From Novosphingobium sp. MW5 (GTDB lineage: Bacteria; Pseudomonadota; Alphaproteobacteria; Sphingomonadales; Sphingomonadaceae), in contig JAPCWB010000001.1 of NCBI GenBank assembly GCA_025938935.1, forward strand, positions 1,302,001 through 1,366,000: DNA of 64,000 nt, given 5' to 3'. Made by a program: the position numbers and the translations under genes. Of the stretch, positions 1 through 9,275 are shown one piece after another. The notes below the pieces were generated by a model that was given only the letters and a program-made list of their open reading frames with translations, did no database searches and was not told where the DNA came from. Numbering within the stretch: position 1 is the stretch's first letter; each line of letters opens with the position of its first letter.

Positions 1-578
1 TCGGCGAGCGTGGCGGAAAGGCCGACGCGCTGAACCTGCGGCGCGACAGCGCTGATCCGCGCGAGGGCAAGGGCAAGCAGGTCTCCCCGCTTGCCGGCGG
101 CGAAGGCGTGGATCTCGTCGATCACGACGCGCTTCAGGGTGGAGAACAGCGCCGCGCTTTCCGGGTAGGACAGCAGCAGAGACAGCGATTCCGGGGTGGT
201 CAGGAGCACGTGCGGCGGCCGCACGCGCTGGCGGGCCTTGCGGTCGGACGGCGTGTCGCCGCTGCGCGTCTCGACCCGGATCGGCAGGCCCATCTCCTCG
301 ATCGGGGCGATCAGGTTGCGCTGCACGTCATGCGCCAGCGCCTTGAGCGGCGAGATGTAGAGCGTGTGCAGGCCTTCACCGGGCACTTCCTCACCAGCAA
401 ATTCGGCTAGCGTCGGCAGGAACCCGCCCAGCGTCTTGCCTGCGCCAGTATCGGCGGCGAGCAGGGCGTGGCGGCCCGAAGCGGCCACGTCCAGCATTTC
501 GGCCTGATGCCGCCGCAGCCGCCAGCCACGCTTGGCGAACCAGTCGGCGATGACAGGGGGAAGAGGCGCGGCGCTCAC
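1..578 (-). CDS. Lhr-type DEXH-box helicase, N-terminal part (cut by window edge)
   Basis: The gene reads leftwards off the window edge and about 192 codons are visible. The start is the GTG at 578, giving VSAAPLPPVIADWFAKRGW; the GTG two bases upstream runs straight into a stop. In order the protein shows a Walker A motif (TGAGKT), a DEIH box (VIDEIHAFA) and the GLSATLA motif III at the very edge. This order and the N-terminal sequence match the ligase-associated DNA-damage-response helicases related to Lhr, which unwind DNA with ATP in repair. The usual partners (ATP-dependent ligase, exonuclease, phosphoesterase) would lie beyond the edge, so the operon cannot be judged. The C-terminal half is missing from the window. 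Confidence 0.85.
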   Translation of the reverse strand, partial: MSAAPLPPVIADWFAKRGWRLRRHQAEMLDVAASGRHALLAADTGAGKTLGGFLPTLAEFAGEEVPGEGLHTLYISPLKALAHDVQRNLIAPIEEMGLPIRVETRSGDTPSDRKARQRVRPPHVLLTTPESLSLLLSYPESAALFSTLKRVVIDEIHAFAAGKRGDLLALALARISAVAPQVQRVGLSATLA

Positions 579-617
579 ACCCCCTACTTAGGGATGTGAG
601 CGCCGGTGGGAAGTGAT

Positions 618-1373
618 CTAGATCTCGTTCCCGTAAAACTTCTCCACCGCGTCGCGGTCACCCTGCGAGAGCCGCCCGCTCTGCCGCATCCGGTCCCTGT
701 TGCAGTAGTTCATGATCGAATCGGGGTCCCACGGCGTCAGGACAAGGTCCCCGTCGCTCCCCTGCCTTGGTGCGTTGCAACTGGTTGGCGTGTCCTGCCG
801 GTTCTGTTCGTGGACGAAGCCCAGGGCATGTCCGAATTCATGAACGGCATTGGCGCGGATGCAGCTTTCCCGCGTCGGTTCGTCGGCTGCGCACCAGGAA
901 TTCCAACTGCTGAAAGCAGGATTCAGGCGCAGCCCATTGCTGACCTTGTCCAGTTCCCTGCCAAGGCCGAGAGTGCGCGCGCCGCTGTCTTCCAGTGCGA
1001 CGTGGATTCCCGGCTGGCCAGCCGTGCAGGCTGTGAAGCCAACAAACTGGACCGCCGATGCATCTTCCCAGCTTTTGCTGAGGGCATCTTTGATCCAGCC
1101 TTGCTCCCGACTGTAACCCAGCGCCGACTGTTCCCAGCATACCGCGATACGGGGTGAGGCCCATTTGGTCCGGCTGTCGACCCAGCCCTTGGTTTCCATC
1201 AGCGGGATTGCATCGATGCCGGCAATCCTGAGCCGCTCTTCGGTTGCTGCGACCTGCCCGCTGGCGGAACTCGATTCCGCAGGCTCGCCCCGGGGCTCAG
1301 GCTTTGAGCAGGCCTGGACTAGGGCCGTGATGCCGAGAAGCAAGACCCGCCAGGGCCCGGGAGCCCGAACCAT
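618..1373 (-). CDS. Metzincin-like zinc metalloprotease, predicted lipoprotein
   Basis: A secreted or lipid-anchored protein of about 251 residues. The extended zinc motif HEFGHALGFVH (three His ligands and the catalytic Glu) and a downstream Met-turn (SIMNY) place it in the metzincin clan (M10/M12-like). The N-terminus has a hydrophobic segment ending in LVQAC, a credible lipobox. I prefer the ATG at 1373 because it overlaps the stop of the upstream gene as TGATG, which suggests translational coupling; ATGs at 1379 and 1400 are alternatives. It is the second gene of a pair with the lipoprotein gene at 1373-2389. The substrate is unknown. The exact peptidase family is not resolved. Confidence 0.75.
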   Translation of the reverse strand: MVRAPGPWRVLLLGITALVQACSKPEPRGEPAESSSASGQVAATEERLRIAGIDAIPLMETKGWVDSRTKWASPRIAVCWEQSALGYSREQGWIKDALSKSWEDASAVQFVGFTACTAGQPGIHVALEDSGARTLGLGRELDKVSNGLRLNPAFSSWNSWCAADEPTRESCIRANAVHEFGHALGFVHEQNRQDTPTSCNAPRQGSDGDLVLTPWDPDSIMNYCNRDRMRQSGRLSQGDRDAVEKFYGNEI

Positions 1374-2389
1374 CAGCATTTGTCCGGTGTCGCCCGGCAT
1401 TTCACCAGACGTTCCTGCGCCGCGATCATGTCTGCCTCGGCCTTGATTGCTGCCAATTTCTCAGCCGGTGTTGTTTGCAGCGCCTCCAGCCCGGCCTGGG
1501 CGACCCCGATTGCATTCGCCGCCCCTGATTCCTTGGCATACTGGAGTTTGATTAGCCCTCCGGCATCGTCGAAGCTGGCGGCAAATACCTGTTTGCCAAA
1601 CAGCGCCGCCTTGGGAACGTAGAGTTTGTAATCGGTCCCCGACTGCGCGACCGATGCATATCCGGTCCAAAGATGGTTTGCCTCGCAGCTGCCCTTGGGG
1701 CCCACGGACACGGCCAATTCGCGCCGGGCAGGTTGCCGCGCCTCGATAATGACGCCCTTGAATCTTGCAGCATAGTCGGGCGAAACCGTTGCGGGGCTGG
1801 CGGGCGCTTCCACAGCGCCAAGACGAAGGCAGGGCTCGCCCAGCAAGGCAATGAAATCCGTTGCCAGATCGCTGGACAGCGGATCGGGCTTTAGCTGGAT
1901 TGTTGGCCCAGCCTCAGACAGGCTGCCGGCCCAGACATAGGCCGCCGTCTGGGGCTTGTCAGCGAATCGGGCCTTGAAGGCCTTGCAGGCCGTGATGATC
2001 GGCGACTTGTCATCATCGCCCTCAAGCGCAGCTTCCGCCAGCTTGATTGCGGCCTTGATGATCGTTTCGCCCTGGCCCGTGGTCGTAGCATTGATCGACT
2101 TCAAACGGCCATCTGCCGTCAACTCCATGGTTATGTCGCTATTGGCCATGGAACCATCAATGCCCTTGAAGGCAATGCTGCGCGGTTGCGCCGGATCAGC
2201 CAGGTGCGCAACCGATGGTGTAACCGTTGTGGCAATAACCGGGAGGTTCTGCGCGTCGCAACCCAGCGTGCGCACCATCTTCAATTCAAGCGTGCTGCGG
2301 GCGCCATAGTAATGAGTTGTCACAGGCGGAGTGGATGCGCATCCAGACATAGAAATCAGCGCAAGAATGCTTGCCACGTTTCGCATCGT
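1373..2389 (-). CDS. Uncharacterised lipoprotein
   Basis: About 338 residues of unknown function. The frame stays open further upstream, but the start at 2389 is chosen because it follows GGGGGGAA and gives a lipoprotein signal, MRNVASILALISMSGC, with lipobox SMSGC. The mature part has no motif I recognise and no further membrane segment. The 3' end overlaps the start of the metzincin-like protease by TGATG, so the two are probably co-translated and may act together at the cell envelope. That link is inference from gene order only. The gene faces away from the DUF4010 gene across a 154-base divergent region (2390-2543). Confidence 0.65.
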   Translation of the reverse strand, partial: TMRNVASILALISMSGCASTPPVTTHYYGARSTLELKMVRTLGCDAQNLPVIATTVTPSVAHLADPAQPRSIAFKGIDGSMANSDITMELTADGRLKSINATTTGQGETIIKAAIKLAEAALEGDDDKSPIITACKAFKARFADKPQTAAYVWAGSLSEAGPTIQLKPDPLSSDLATDFIALLGEPCLRLGAVEAPASPATVSPDYAARFKGVIIEARQPARRELAVSVGPKGSCEANHLWTGYASVAQSGTDYKLYVPKAALFGKQVFAASFDDAGGLIKLQYAKESGAANAIGVAQAGLEALQTTPAEKLAAIKAEADMIAAQERLVKCRATPDKC

Positions 2390-2543
2390 ATTCCCCCCGT
2401 TTATCGGCAACCAACTCGAATCGATCCGTATCTTTATGAAGCGTAGGGATTTTTTGCGCCTTGGCAATTGTCTAACTTTTGCCCGTTCTGCAAGTGGGAG
2501 GACGTCATTGCGCCGAGCGCATCGGAGTGCCACACCGCCAGCA

Positions 2544-3818
2544 ATGGAGAGCCCGCTCACCCTTTACCCCGAACTGCTGCCAATCGGGCTGGCGCTGGCG
2601 CTGGGCCTGCTGGTGGGTATTCAGCGCGGCTGGGCGCAGCGTAACGCGATGGACGGGCGGCGCTTTGCCGGAGTGCGGACCTTTGCACTGGTGGGACTTG
2701 CCGGCGGCTTTGCCGGGGCTTTCAAGGGCAGCGAGCCGGTGCTCTCCGCCGTTGTACTCGCGGCCAGTGCGGCGCTGGTCCTCCTCGGCTACTGGCGCGC
2801 AACGCGGGAAGGGCCGAACGTTTCCGGCACGGCGAGCATGGTCGCGCTTCTGACGCTCGCCGCCGGGTATCTTGCCGGATCGGGCGAGGGCGTTGTGGCC
2901 ACCGTTGCGGTCGGCCTGATGGTGCTGGTGCTGGCCCTGCGCGAGCAGCTCCACGGCTGGGTCCAGTCGCTCGACGAGCGCGAGGTCATGGCGATCGCCC
3001 GCTTTGCGCTGATTGCGCTGGTCATCCTGCCGCTGTTGCCAGCCGAACCGATGGGGCCGTTCGGCGCGTGGAAGCCGCGCCAGCTGTGGATGGTCGTGGT
3101 CATGGTTTCGGGCTTTTCCTTCGCCGGTTACCTCGCCGCCAAGCACTTCGGCGCAACGCGCGGCGTGCTGGCGACATCGGCAGCGGGTTCGATGGTCTCA
3201 TCGACGGCAGTGACGGCGGGGCTTGCCGGGCAACTCAAGGATGCCTCGAACGAAGAAACACCAGTGCTCCATGCAGGTATCGCGCTCGCTTCCGCCGTCA
3301 TGTTCCTGCGCGTCATGGTCCTCTGCGCTGTGCTGGCGCCTTTTGCCCTCGCGCCTTTTGCGGTGATCGCCGTGCCCGGGATGCTGGTCAGCCCGGGTTT
3401 CGCCTGGTGGCAGTTCCGCAAGTCGTCAGGCATCGGGGGCAAGGGCACCGGCAAGCTGCGCAATCCCTTCGACCTTGGCCCCGCGCTGTGGCTCGCCGTG
3501 CTGGTCATGGTGACGACCGTGGCGGCGCGCTGGGTGCTGGAGGAATGGGGTGACGCAGGGCTTGCCGTGGTGCTTGCCGCCACCGGCTCGGTCGATGTGG
3601 ATTCGGCCATCATCACCATGGGCAACCTGCCGCCGGGCATGATCGCCCCGCGCCTGGCCGGGCTGATCCTTGCCCCGCCGGTCCTGCTCAACACGCTGTT
3701 CAAGGCGGGCATAGCGCTGACCGTGCCGGGCAGGGCAAAGGGCTGGCCGGGTGCGCTGGCGCTGATTGCCGCCGCGCTGGCTTCGGGTACTTCGGCGCTG
3801 GTTCTGCTGCTGGGTTAG
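2544..3818 (+). CDS. MgtC/SapB and DUF4010 family membrane protein
   Basis: A polytopic inner-membrane protein of about 424 residues. The start MESPLTLYPELLP is the first ATG that leads directly into membrane-type sequence. The N-terminal segment (GLALALGLLVGIQRGW) resembles the MgtC/SapB domain, and the rest is a long run of hydrophobic helices typical of DUF4010 proteins. The biochemical role of the family is not established; MgtC relatives are linked to magnesium limitation in other bacteria, which need not apply here. It stands alone, convergent with the phosphomutase gene, whose end is 10 bases away. Confidence 0.7.
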   Translation: MESPLTLYPELLPIGLALALGLLVGIQRGWAQRNAMDGRRFAGVRTFALVGLAGGFAGAFKGSEPVLSAVVLAASAALVLLGYWRATREGPNVSGTASMVALLTLAAGYLAGSGEGVVATVAVGLMVLVLALREQLHGWVQSLDEREVMAIARFALIALVILPLLPAEPMGPFGAWKPRQLWMVVVMVSGFSFAGYLAAKHFGATRGVLATSAAGSMVSSTAVTAGLAGQLKDASNEETPVLHAGIALASAVMFLRVMVLCAVLAPFALAPFAVIAVPGMLVSPGFAWWQFRKSSGIGGKGTGKLRNPFDLGPALWLAVLVMVTTVAARWVLEEWGDAGLAVVLAATGSVDVDSAIITMGNLPPGMIAPRLAGLILAPPVLLNTLFKAGIALTVPGRAKGWPGALALIAAALASGTSALVLLLG

Positions 3819-3828
3819 AGCCCCGGCC

Positions 3829-5247
3829 TCAATGCCCCGCTTGCGGCCCGCGCTCCAGACCACTGGCGGCAAGCTGGGCGTCGATCTCGCCCATCAGGCG
3901 TTCCAGCCCTTCCTCGCTCTCGCTCTCGGCGCGGGCGACGAGGACGTCCTGGGTGTTCGAGGCGCGCAGCAGCCACCAGCCGTCGGCGGTGGAAACGCGC
4001 ACGCCGTCGGTGCCGTTGACGTCGGCTCCGGAATCCGAAAGGCGCTGCTTCACTTCCTCGATCACCGCGAACTTGCGGCTTTCATCGACCTGGAAGCGCA
4101 GCTCGGGCGTGTTGATCATGGCCGGCATTTCGCCGCGCAGCTCGGTCACCGTCTTGCCGAGTCGGGCAGAGGCGGCGATCAGGCGGACGGCAGCGTAAAG
4201 CGCGTCATCGAAACCATAATATTCGTGCGCGAAAAACACGTGGCCGCTCATTTCGCCTGCCAGCGGGGAATCAACTTCCTTCATTTTGGATTTGATCAGG
4301 CTGTGTCCGGTTTTCCACATAAGTGGCTGTCCACCAAGCGCAGAGACATGATCGAATAGGGCCGAACTGGCCTTCACATCGGCGATAATCGTCGATCCGG
4401 GGACCATTTTCAGGAGGTCCTCGGCGTAGATCATGAGCAGCTGGTCGCCCCAGATCACGCGCCCTTCGCCATCGATCGCGCCAATCCGGTCACCATCGCC
4501 GTCAAAAGCCACGCCAAAATGGAGGTTCTTGGCCGCGACCAGCGCCTTCAGGTCTGCAAGGTTCTTCTCCTCGGTCGGGTCCGGATGGTGGTTCGGGAAC
4601 GTGCCGTCCACTTCAGTGAAGAGAAGATGATGTTCACCGGGAAGTTTCTTCGCCAGCAGTTCGAGAGCGGGTCCAGCCGCACCGTTGCCCGCATCCCAGC
4701 CGATCCGCAGGTGGGCCAGGCTTTCGGCGGGAATGCCCTTGAGGCCCTCGGTCAGCCGGTCGACATAAGCGAGGAGGATCTCGCGGTGCTCGCTGCTGCC
4801 CTTCCCGCCGGTGCTCTCGCCGTCGATCCAGTCACCGGCGGCGGCCATTTCGCCCAGCTTCGCGATGTCGGCGCCGAAGAACGGCCGACCCATAAATACC
4901 ATCTTGAAGCCATTGTAATTGGCGGGATTGTGGCTGCCAGTTATCTGAATGCCGCCCTGTACCTCTGGAATTGAAGCTTCGGCGTAGTACAGCATCGGCG
5001 TGGGCCCCAGGCCGACGCGCACAGCGTTCAATCCGCAATCGGTGATGCCGCGCACCAGCGCCTCTTCCAGCATGGGAGAGCTGACGCGGCCGTCATAGCC
5101 CACTGCCACGGCCTTGCCGCCCGCGCGGGACAGCAGCGTCGCGAAACCTCGCCCGATGGCATAGGCATCCTCCGCACCCAGCGTTTCGCCAATGATGCCG
5201 CGAATGTCGTATTCGCGCAGGACCGTGGGGTGGAAGCTGTGTGTCAT
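3829..5247 (-). CDS. pgmG: Phosphoglucomutase/phosphomannomutase
   Basis: Interconverts hexose 1- and 6-phosphates (glucose and mannose) for nucleotide-sugar and exopolysaccharide synthesis. The 472-residue length is usual for the alpha-D-phosphohexomutase family. Seen: the phosphoserine loop [11 protein letters not shown] near residue 105, the metal loop DGDGDR near residue 250, and the sugar-binding region [19 protein letters not shown] around 335. The opening [18 protein letters not shown] closely resembles sphingomonad PgmG as I recall it. It lies just downstream of the J-domain gene (gap 6 bases), so it is probably co-transcribed with that gene and mipZ. Substrate preference cannot be read from sequence alone. 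Confidence 0.9.
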   Translation of the reverse strand: MTHSFHPTVLREYDIRGIIGETLGAEDAYAIGRGFATLLSRAGGKAVAVGYDGRVSSPMLEEALVRGITDCGLNAVRVGLGPTPMLYYAEASIPEVQGGIQITGSHNPANYNGFKMVFMGRPFFGADIAKLGEMAAAGDWIDGESTGGKGSSEHREILLAYVDRLTEGLKGIPAESLAHLRIGWDAGNGAAGPALELLAKKLPGEHHLLFTEVDGTFPNHHPDPTEEKNLADLKALVAAKNLHFGVAFDGDGDRIGAIDGEGRVIWGDQLLMIYAEDLLKMVPGSTIIADVKASSALFDHVSALGGQPLMWKTGHSLIKSKMKEVDSPLAGEMSGHVFFAHEYYGFDDALYAAVRLIAASARLGKTVTELRGEMPAMINTPELRFQVDESRKFAVIEEVKQRLSDSGADVNGTDGVRVSTADGWWLLRASNTQDVLVARAESESEEGLERLMGEIDAQLAASGLERGPQAGH

Positions 5248-5253
5248 GAAACC

Positions 5254-5535
5254 TCAGTTTGGCAGATCGTCCAGAAGCAGGTCGCGCGCGGCATTTGCTT
5301 CGTGGACTTGTGAGTTGGTGCCGCCACGGTCCGGATGAACCATGGCGATGAGGCGGCGGTGCGCCTCGATGATTTCATGCCGGCTGGCATCGGCCCGCAC
5401 GGCGAGCAGCTTGCGCGCCTTGAACCTTGCCTGTTCCCGCGTCGGTGCGGCATTGAGATAGTCCCGGGGCCACCGGCCGAAGATTGCCCGGCAGGCGATG
5501 GAAACAACCGCGGCGATCAGGATCAGTCTTATCAA
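5254..5535 (-). CDS. Membrane-anchored J-domain protein
   Basis: A small co-chaperone-like protein of 93 residues. It has one N-terminal membrane helix (residues 1-20, MIRLILIAAVVSIACRAIFG) followed by a truncated J domain whose helix II-loop-III region includes HPDRGG, the His-Pro-Asp motif that stimulates the DnaK ATPase. There is no Gly/Phe region or zinc domain. Its layout resembles DjlA-like or Pam18-like anchored J proteins, suggesting recruitment of DnaK to the membrane. It lies between mipZ (16-base gap) and pgmG (6-base gap), in the same orientation. The client is unknown. Confidence 0.8.
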   Translation of the reverse strand: MIRLILIAAVVSIACRAIFGRWPRDYLNAAPTREQARFKARKLLAVRADASRHEIIEAHRRLIAMVHPDRGGTNSQVHEANAARDLLLDDLPN

Positions 5536-5551
5536 CGCGCGCTTCCTCCGA

Positions 5552-6367
5552 TTAGGTCAAAGCAAGTTCGGCGGGCTTTGTTCCCGGCATGGGCAGCGCC
5601 AATGAGGCGAGCAGGGCGCGCAGTTCCTGCCGCGCGACAAGATGGCTGGTGCCAAGGTCGCCAAGGTGCCCCTTGTCGAGCAGGGTCAGGCCCGAGGGGA
5701 ACAGTTCGCGGTAGATCACGCGTTCGGACAGGCCGTTGGCGATGCGGAAACCGACGCGCTTTGAAAGTTCGCCCAGCGCACCTTCGAGGCGCTTCTGGTT
5801 GCGCGCCTCGATATGGCCGGTGCGGTTGCGCACCACGACCCAGTCCAGCTCGCGCCGGCCCTGTTCGATGGTCATCATCGCGCGCTTCTTGCGCGTTTCC
5901 CAGATCAGCTCGGCGTAGAACGACAGGCGGCGGACCTTGAAGGTTTCCGCGTCTACCTGCCCGATCAGGTCGAAATCGACGAAGCTGTCATTGAGCGGGG
6001 TGACGAGCGTGTCCGCGCCGGTGGCGGCGTGGCGTGCGAAAACATCGTCGCGTCCGGGCGTGTCGAACACCAGGAAGTCCATGCCTTCGCCAACTTCGGC
6101 GGCCATGGCGTCAAGCTGTTCCGTAGCGTCCCCGTTGAACACCTCGAAACGCGCGGTGGGCAGCGAGATACCCCGGCGCTTGGCGGTTTCGGCGCGATTC
6201 TCGAAATAGCGGTGCAGCGTGCGCTGGCGCGGATCGAGGTCGATCGCCGCCACTTTTGCGCCCATGTAGGACAGCGCGATCGCCACGTGGACCGCCGTGG
6301 TCGACTTGCCGGTGCCGCCCTTTTCATTGGCGAAAACGATACGATGCGGGCCGGAAGCGGAAGTCAC
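5552..6367 (-). CDS. mipZ: Division-plane positioning ATPase MipZ
   Basis: A ParA/MinD-type P-loop ATPase of 271 residues. In Alphaproteobacteria MipZ forms a gradient from the poles with ParB and blocks FtsZ assembly away from midcell. Seen: the deviant Walker A NEKGGTGKST (residues 14-23), then IDLDPRQRTLHRYFENR, which is diagnostic of MipZ rather than ParA, DTPGRDD for Walker B, and the conserved tail VGFRIANGLSERVIYRELFP. It heads a probable operon with the J-domain gene and pgmG. It is read divergently from panC, with the promoters in the 85 bases between them. Confidence 0.93.
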   Translation of the reverse strand: MTSASGPHRIVFANEKGGTGKSTTAVHVAIALSYMGAKVAAIDLDPRQRTLHRYFENRAETAKRRGISLPTARFEVFNGDATEQLDAMAAEVGEGMDFLVFDTPGRDDVFARHAATGADTLVTPLNDSFVDFDLIGQVDAETFKVRRLSFYAELIWETRKKRAMMTIEQGRRELDWVVVRNRTGHIEARNQKRLEGALGELSKRVGFRIANGLSERVIYRELFPSGLTLLDKGHLGDLGTSHLVARQELRALLASLALPMPGTKPAELALT

Positions 6368-6452
6368 GGTGTTGGTTGAGCCTTTTGCGTGGTTTGTCTG
6401 CGCGCATCGACCGCGCTAGGGGACTGCATCTTTAACGCAAGGGACTTCTGCC

Positions 6453-7311
6453 GTGCAAATCGTCAATCGCATTGATCCACTACGGCAAGCGGTCGAGGCC
6501 TTGCGCAGCGACGGACCGGTGGCGCTGGTGCCGACCATGGGCGCGCTGCACGATGGCCACCTGACATTGGTGCGTGAAGCGCGAAGACAAGCGGCGCACG
6601 TGGTCGTCTCGATTTTCGTCAACCCGCGCCAGTTCGGCGCGAACGAGGACCTGTCCTCCTACCCCCGCCCCTTCGAGCGCGATTGCGAGCTTTTGCGCGG
6701 TGAGGGCGTGTCCTTGCTGTGGAACCCTGACGGCGAGGCGATGTACCCGCCGGGCTATGCCACCAACGTCTCTGTCTCGGGCGTCAGCGAAACGCTTTGT
6801 GGTGCCGCCCGGCCGGGGCACTTCGATGGTGTGGCGACAGTGGTCTGCAAGCTGTTCAACCAGGTCCGCCCCGACATGGCGCTGTTCGGTGAGAAGGACT
6901 GGCAGCAGCTCGCCGTTATCCGCCGCATGGCGCGCGATCTCGACCTGTCCTTCCCGAAGGCCGATGCCATCCACGGCGTCGCCACGGTGCGCGAGGCGGA
7001 CGGGCTCGCCATGTCCTCGCGCAATGCCTACCTGACCGCGGAGGAGCGCGCGGCTGCGGCGGTGCTGCCCCGCGCCATGGACACGGCGATCGCTGCGGTG
7101 CAGGCAGGCACGGCGCTGGATGATGCCATCGCGGCGCTGAAGCAGGCGGTGATCGCCGGGGGATTTGCCTCGGTCGACTATGCCGAATTCGCCGATGCCG
7201 ATCTCGCTTCGGATCCTGTCCGAACTTGGCGAGAAACCTGCGCGGCTGCTGGTTGCGGCGCGGATCGGCAAGGCACGTTTGATCGACAACAAGGCGGTTT
7301 GGCGCTACTAA
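6453..7311 (+). CDS. panC: Pantothenate synthetase PanC, frame broken near 7211
   Basis: Joins pantoate and beta-alanine with ATP to make pantothenate. Seen from the GTG start: PTMGALHDGHLTLV with the HDGH nucleotide-binding motif, FVNPRQFG, GEKDWQQL and MSSRNAYL, all typical. After VDYAEFADADLAS the frame leaves the family pattern, but the next frame resumes with ELGEKPARLLVAARIGKARL and ends in TAA at 7309-7311. Removing one G at 7211/7212 (tcGgatcctg) restores a 285-residue protein of normal length. This is either a sequence error or a recent single-base insertion. Without repair the product would carry an unrelated C-terminus. Confidence 0.9.
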
Positions 7312-7435
7312 CAGTATTCGTCATTTGCCTTGGCTCCGGCCATGGGCAAACAACGGGTCGCAGATCAGTTTTCCGGACACCGGCTTTGCTGGAGGGCATT
7401 GGCGCCGGGGTCCCACATTGGGGAGTGCGACCGTT

Positions 7436-8203
7436 ATGAAGAAATTTGTTTGCAGCCTTGCCGCGATTGCCGTGGCGCTTGGCAGCACCAGCGCGATAGC
7501 GGCTGACAAGGGTTCGTCTGGCCATCAGGCTCAGAAGAAGGGCGAGGCGCAGATCCCGGTCTGCACCAAGAACCTTGGCACCGTGGCCATTGTCGAGCCC
7601 GACAACCAGTGGTGGCGCGAACTCAACCTTGGCAGCCCGGAAGCGATCATCAAGCTGTTCGTCCAGAAGTCCGGCTGCTTCAGCCTGGTGAACCGCGGCC
7701 GCTCGATGCAGAGCCGCGCGATGGAGCGCGCCATGGCCGATAACGGCGAGCTGCAGGACGGCTCGAACCTCGGCAAGGGCCAGGTCAAGGCGGCTGACTA
7801 TTTCCTCCAGCCCGACATCGTCACCACCAACAAGAAGTCGGGCGGCGGCGGCATGCTCGGCGGTCTCGGCGGCATGATCGGTGGACGCACGTTCGGCGGC
7901 CTGATCGGTGGCCTTTCGGTCAACAAGAAGGAAGCCAAGGTCACGCTGTCGGTGGTCAACGCCCGCACGACCGAGGAAATGGCGCTGGTCGAAGGCTATG
8001 CCCGCAAGAGCGACCTGAGCTTTGGCGGCGGCGGCGGGGTTGGTTGGGCTGGCGGCCTCGCCGGGGCTGGCGGCGCTGGCTATACCGACACCGACATCGG
8101 CCAGGTGATCGTGCTCGCCTACCTCGATGGCTATACCAAGCTTGTCAGCCAGCTGGGCGGGTTGCCGGACAACGCGGCAGCCGCGGCGCCGCAGGCAAAG
8201 TAA
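7436..8203 (+). CDS. CsgG/HfaB-family exported protein
   Basis: About 255 residues. The start at 7436 follows GGGGAG and gives a signal peptide (MKKFVCSLAAIAVALGSTSAIAA), although an upstream open frame exists. The body matches the CsgG family, which builds nonameric outer-membrane channels or associated periplasmic proteins: a core with GTVAIVEPDN, SLVNRGRSMQSRAMERAMA and ADYFLQPDIV. The centre contains a glycine-rich stretch (residues about 135-160) and another (GGGGGVGWAGGLAGAGGAG). No Cys lipobox is present, unlike CsgG itself, so a periplasmic or outer-membrane location is likely. No curli or holdfast subunit genes are adjacent. Confidence 0.7.
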   Translation: MKKFVCSLAAIAVALGSTSAIAADKGSSGHQAQKKGEAQIPVCTKNLGTVAIVEPDNQWWRELNLGSPEAIIKLFVQKSGCFSLVNRGRSMQSRAMERAMADNGELQDGSNLGKGQVKAADYFLQPDIVTTNKKSGGGGMLGGLGGMIGGRTFGGLIGGLSVNKKEAKVTLSVVNARTTEEMALVEGYARKSDLSFGGGGGVGWAGGLAGAGGAGYTDTDIGQVIVLAYLDGYTKLVSQLGGLPDNAAAAAPQAK

Positions 8204-8236
8204 CCCCCCGCCGGGCGCTTTAGCGCCGGAGCGAAC

Positions 8237-8268
8237 AAGGGCCTCTTCCCGGCGGGGAAGGGGCCCTT
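8237..8268 (+). terminator. Probable terminator hairpin after the CsgG-family gene
   Basis: A strong inverted repeat, AAGGGCCTCTTCCC facing GGGAAGGGGCCCTT with a four-base loop and one G-T wobble, ending in TTT. It follows the CsgG-family stop by 33 bases and precedes the oxidoreductase gene. The short T-run makes it a weak classical terminator. Confidence 0.55.
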
Positions 8269-8330
8269 TGCCGTTGACAGGCGCGCGCCTTGGCCCACCT
8301 TGGCGGCGAAGCGATTTTGGGAGCGGGCAC

Positions 8331-9179
8331 ATGGATCTGGGAAAAGTCGGCGTCTGGTCGATGGAACTGCGCTTTGGCGACAAGGCCGAAGCGGCGCGCG
8401 GCGCGGCTGAGATCGAGGCGCTTGGCTATGGCGCGATCTGGGTGCCGGGAGGCATCGGCGGGGACATTACCGGCGATCTCGACCATCTGCTGAACGCCAC
8501 CAGCCGCATCCCGATTGCCACCGGCATTATCAACATCTGGAAGCATGAACCGGCCGAGATTGCCGCATGGTTCAATGCCCTGCCTGATGATCACCGCGAC
8601 CGCGTAATGCTGGGGCTTGGCGTCAGCCACGGACCGCTGATCGGCGAGAACTGGAACCGGCCGGTGGCCAAGATGGCCGCTTGGCTTGATGCCTTCGAGG
8701 CTGCCGGAATGCCGCTCAAGCAGACCTGCCTCGCCGCGCTGGGGCCGAAAATGCTGGAGCTTGCGGGTCAGCGCACGGCCGGCGCGCATCCCTATCTCGT
8801 CCCGCCCGCGCACAGCGCTGAGGCGCGCGCCATCATGGGGCCGGGCAAGCTTGTTGCTCCCGAGCAGGGAGTGGTGCTCGATCCCGATCCAGCCTCGGCC
8901 CGCGCCAAGGCGAGCGAGGCACTGGTCCATTACCGCCGCCTGCCGAACTACGTGAATTCGTGGAAGCGGCTGGGCTTTACCGATGCGGACATCGAGTCTG
9001 AGAGCGATGCCCTGCTTGGCGGCATCTTCGCCATGGGCGATGCCGGTGCCATCGCGGCGCGGGTGCGCGAACACCATGATGCCGGTGCGGATCACGTCTG
9101 CATCCAGACCATTACCGGCGGGGCCGGGCTGGCGCAGTCGCTTTCGGACCTCAGGGAGCTCGCCAAGGCGCTGCTCTGA
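8331..9179 (+). CDS. LLM-class (F420-type) oxidoreductase, TIGR03620-like
   Basis: A luciferase-like TIM-barrel oxidoreductase of 282 residues. The ATG at 8331 follows GGGAG and gives MDLGKVGVWSMELRFGD. The family signature is clear: GYGAIWVPGG, LLNATSRIPIATGIINIW, RVMLGLGVSHGPLIG and a C-terminal GADHVCIQTI. Family members use F420 or FMN. Since most alphaproteobacteria lack F420, the cofactor here is open. It is a single gene with no cofactor-biosynthesis neighbours, and the substrate is unknown. Confidence 0.75.
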   Translation: MDLGKVGVWSMELRFGDKAEAARGAAEIEALGYGAIWVPGGIGGDITGDLDHLLNATSRIPIATGIINIWKHEPAEIAAWFNALPDDHRDRVMLGLGVSHGPLIGENWNRPVAKMAAWLDAFEAAGMPLKQTCLAALGPKMLELAGQRTAGAHPYLVPPAHSAEARAIMGPGKLVAPEQGVVLDPDPASARAKASEALVHYRRLPNYVNSWKRLGFTDADIESESDALLGGIFAMGDAGAIAARVREHHDAGADHVCIQTITGGAGLAQSLSDLRELAKALL

Positions 9180-9275
9180 TCGCTCCCTTCGGAATTTACC
9201 TAGGCGCCCGGCGCGAGAATTTGAACGGGCAGACGATAGCCTGACCGGGAACCAACCCGATTGTCCGGTGAACCG

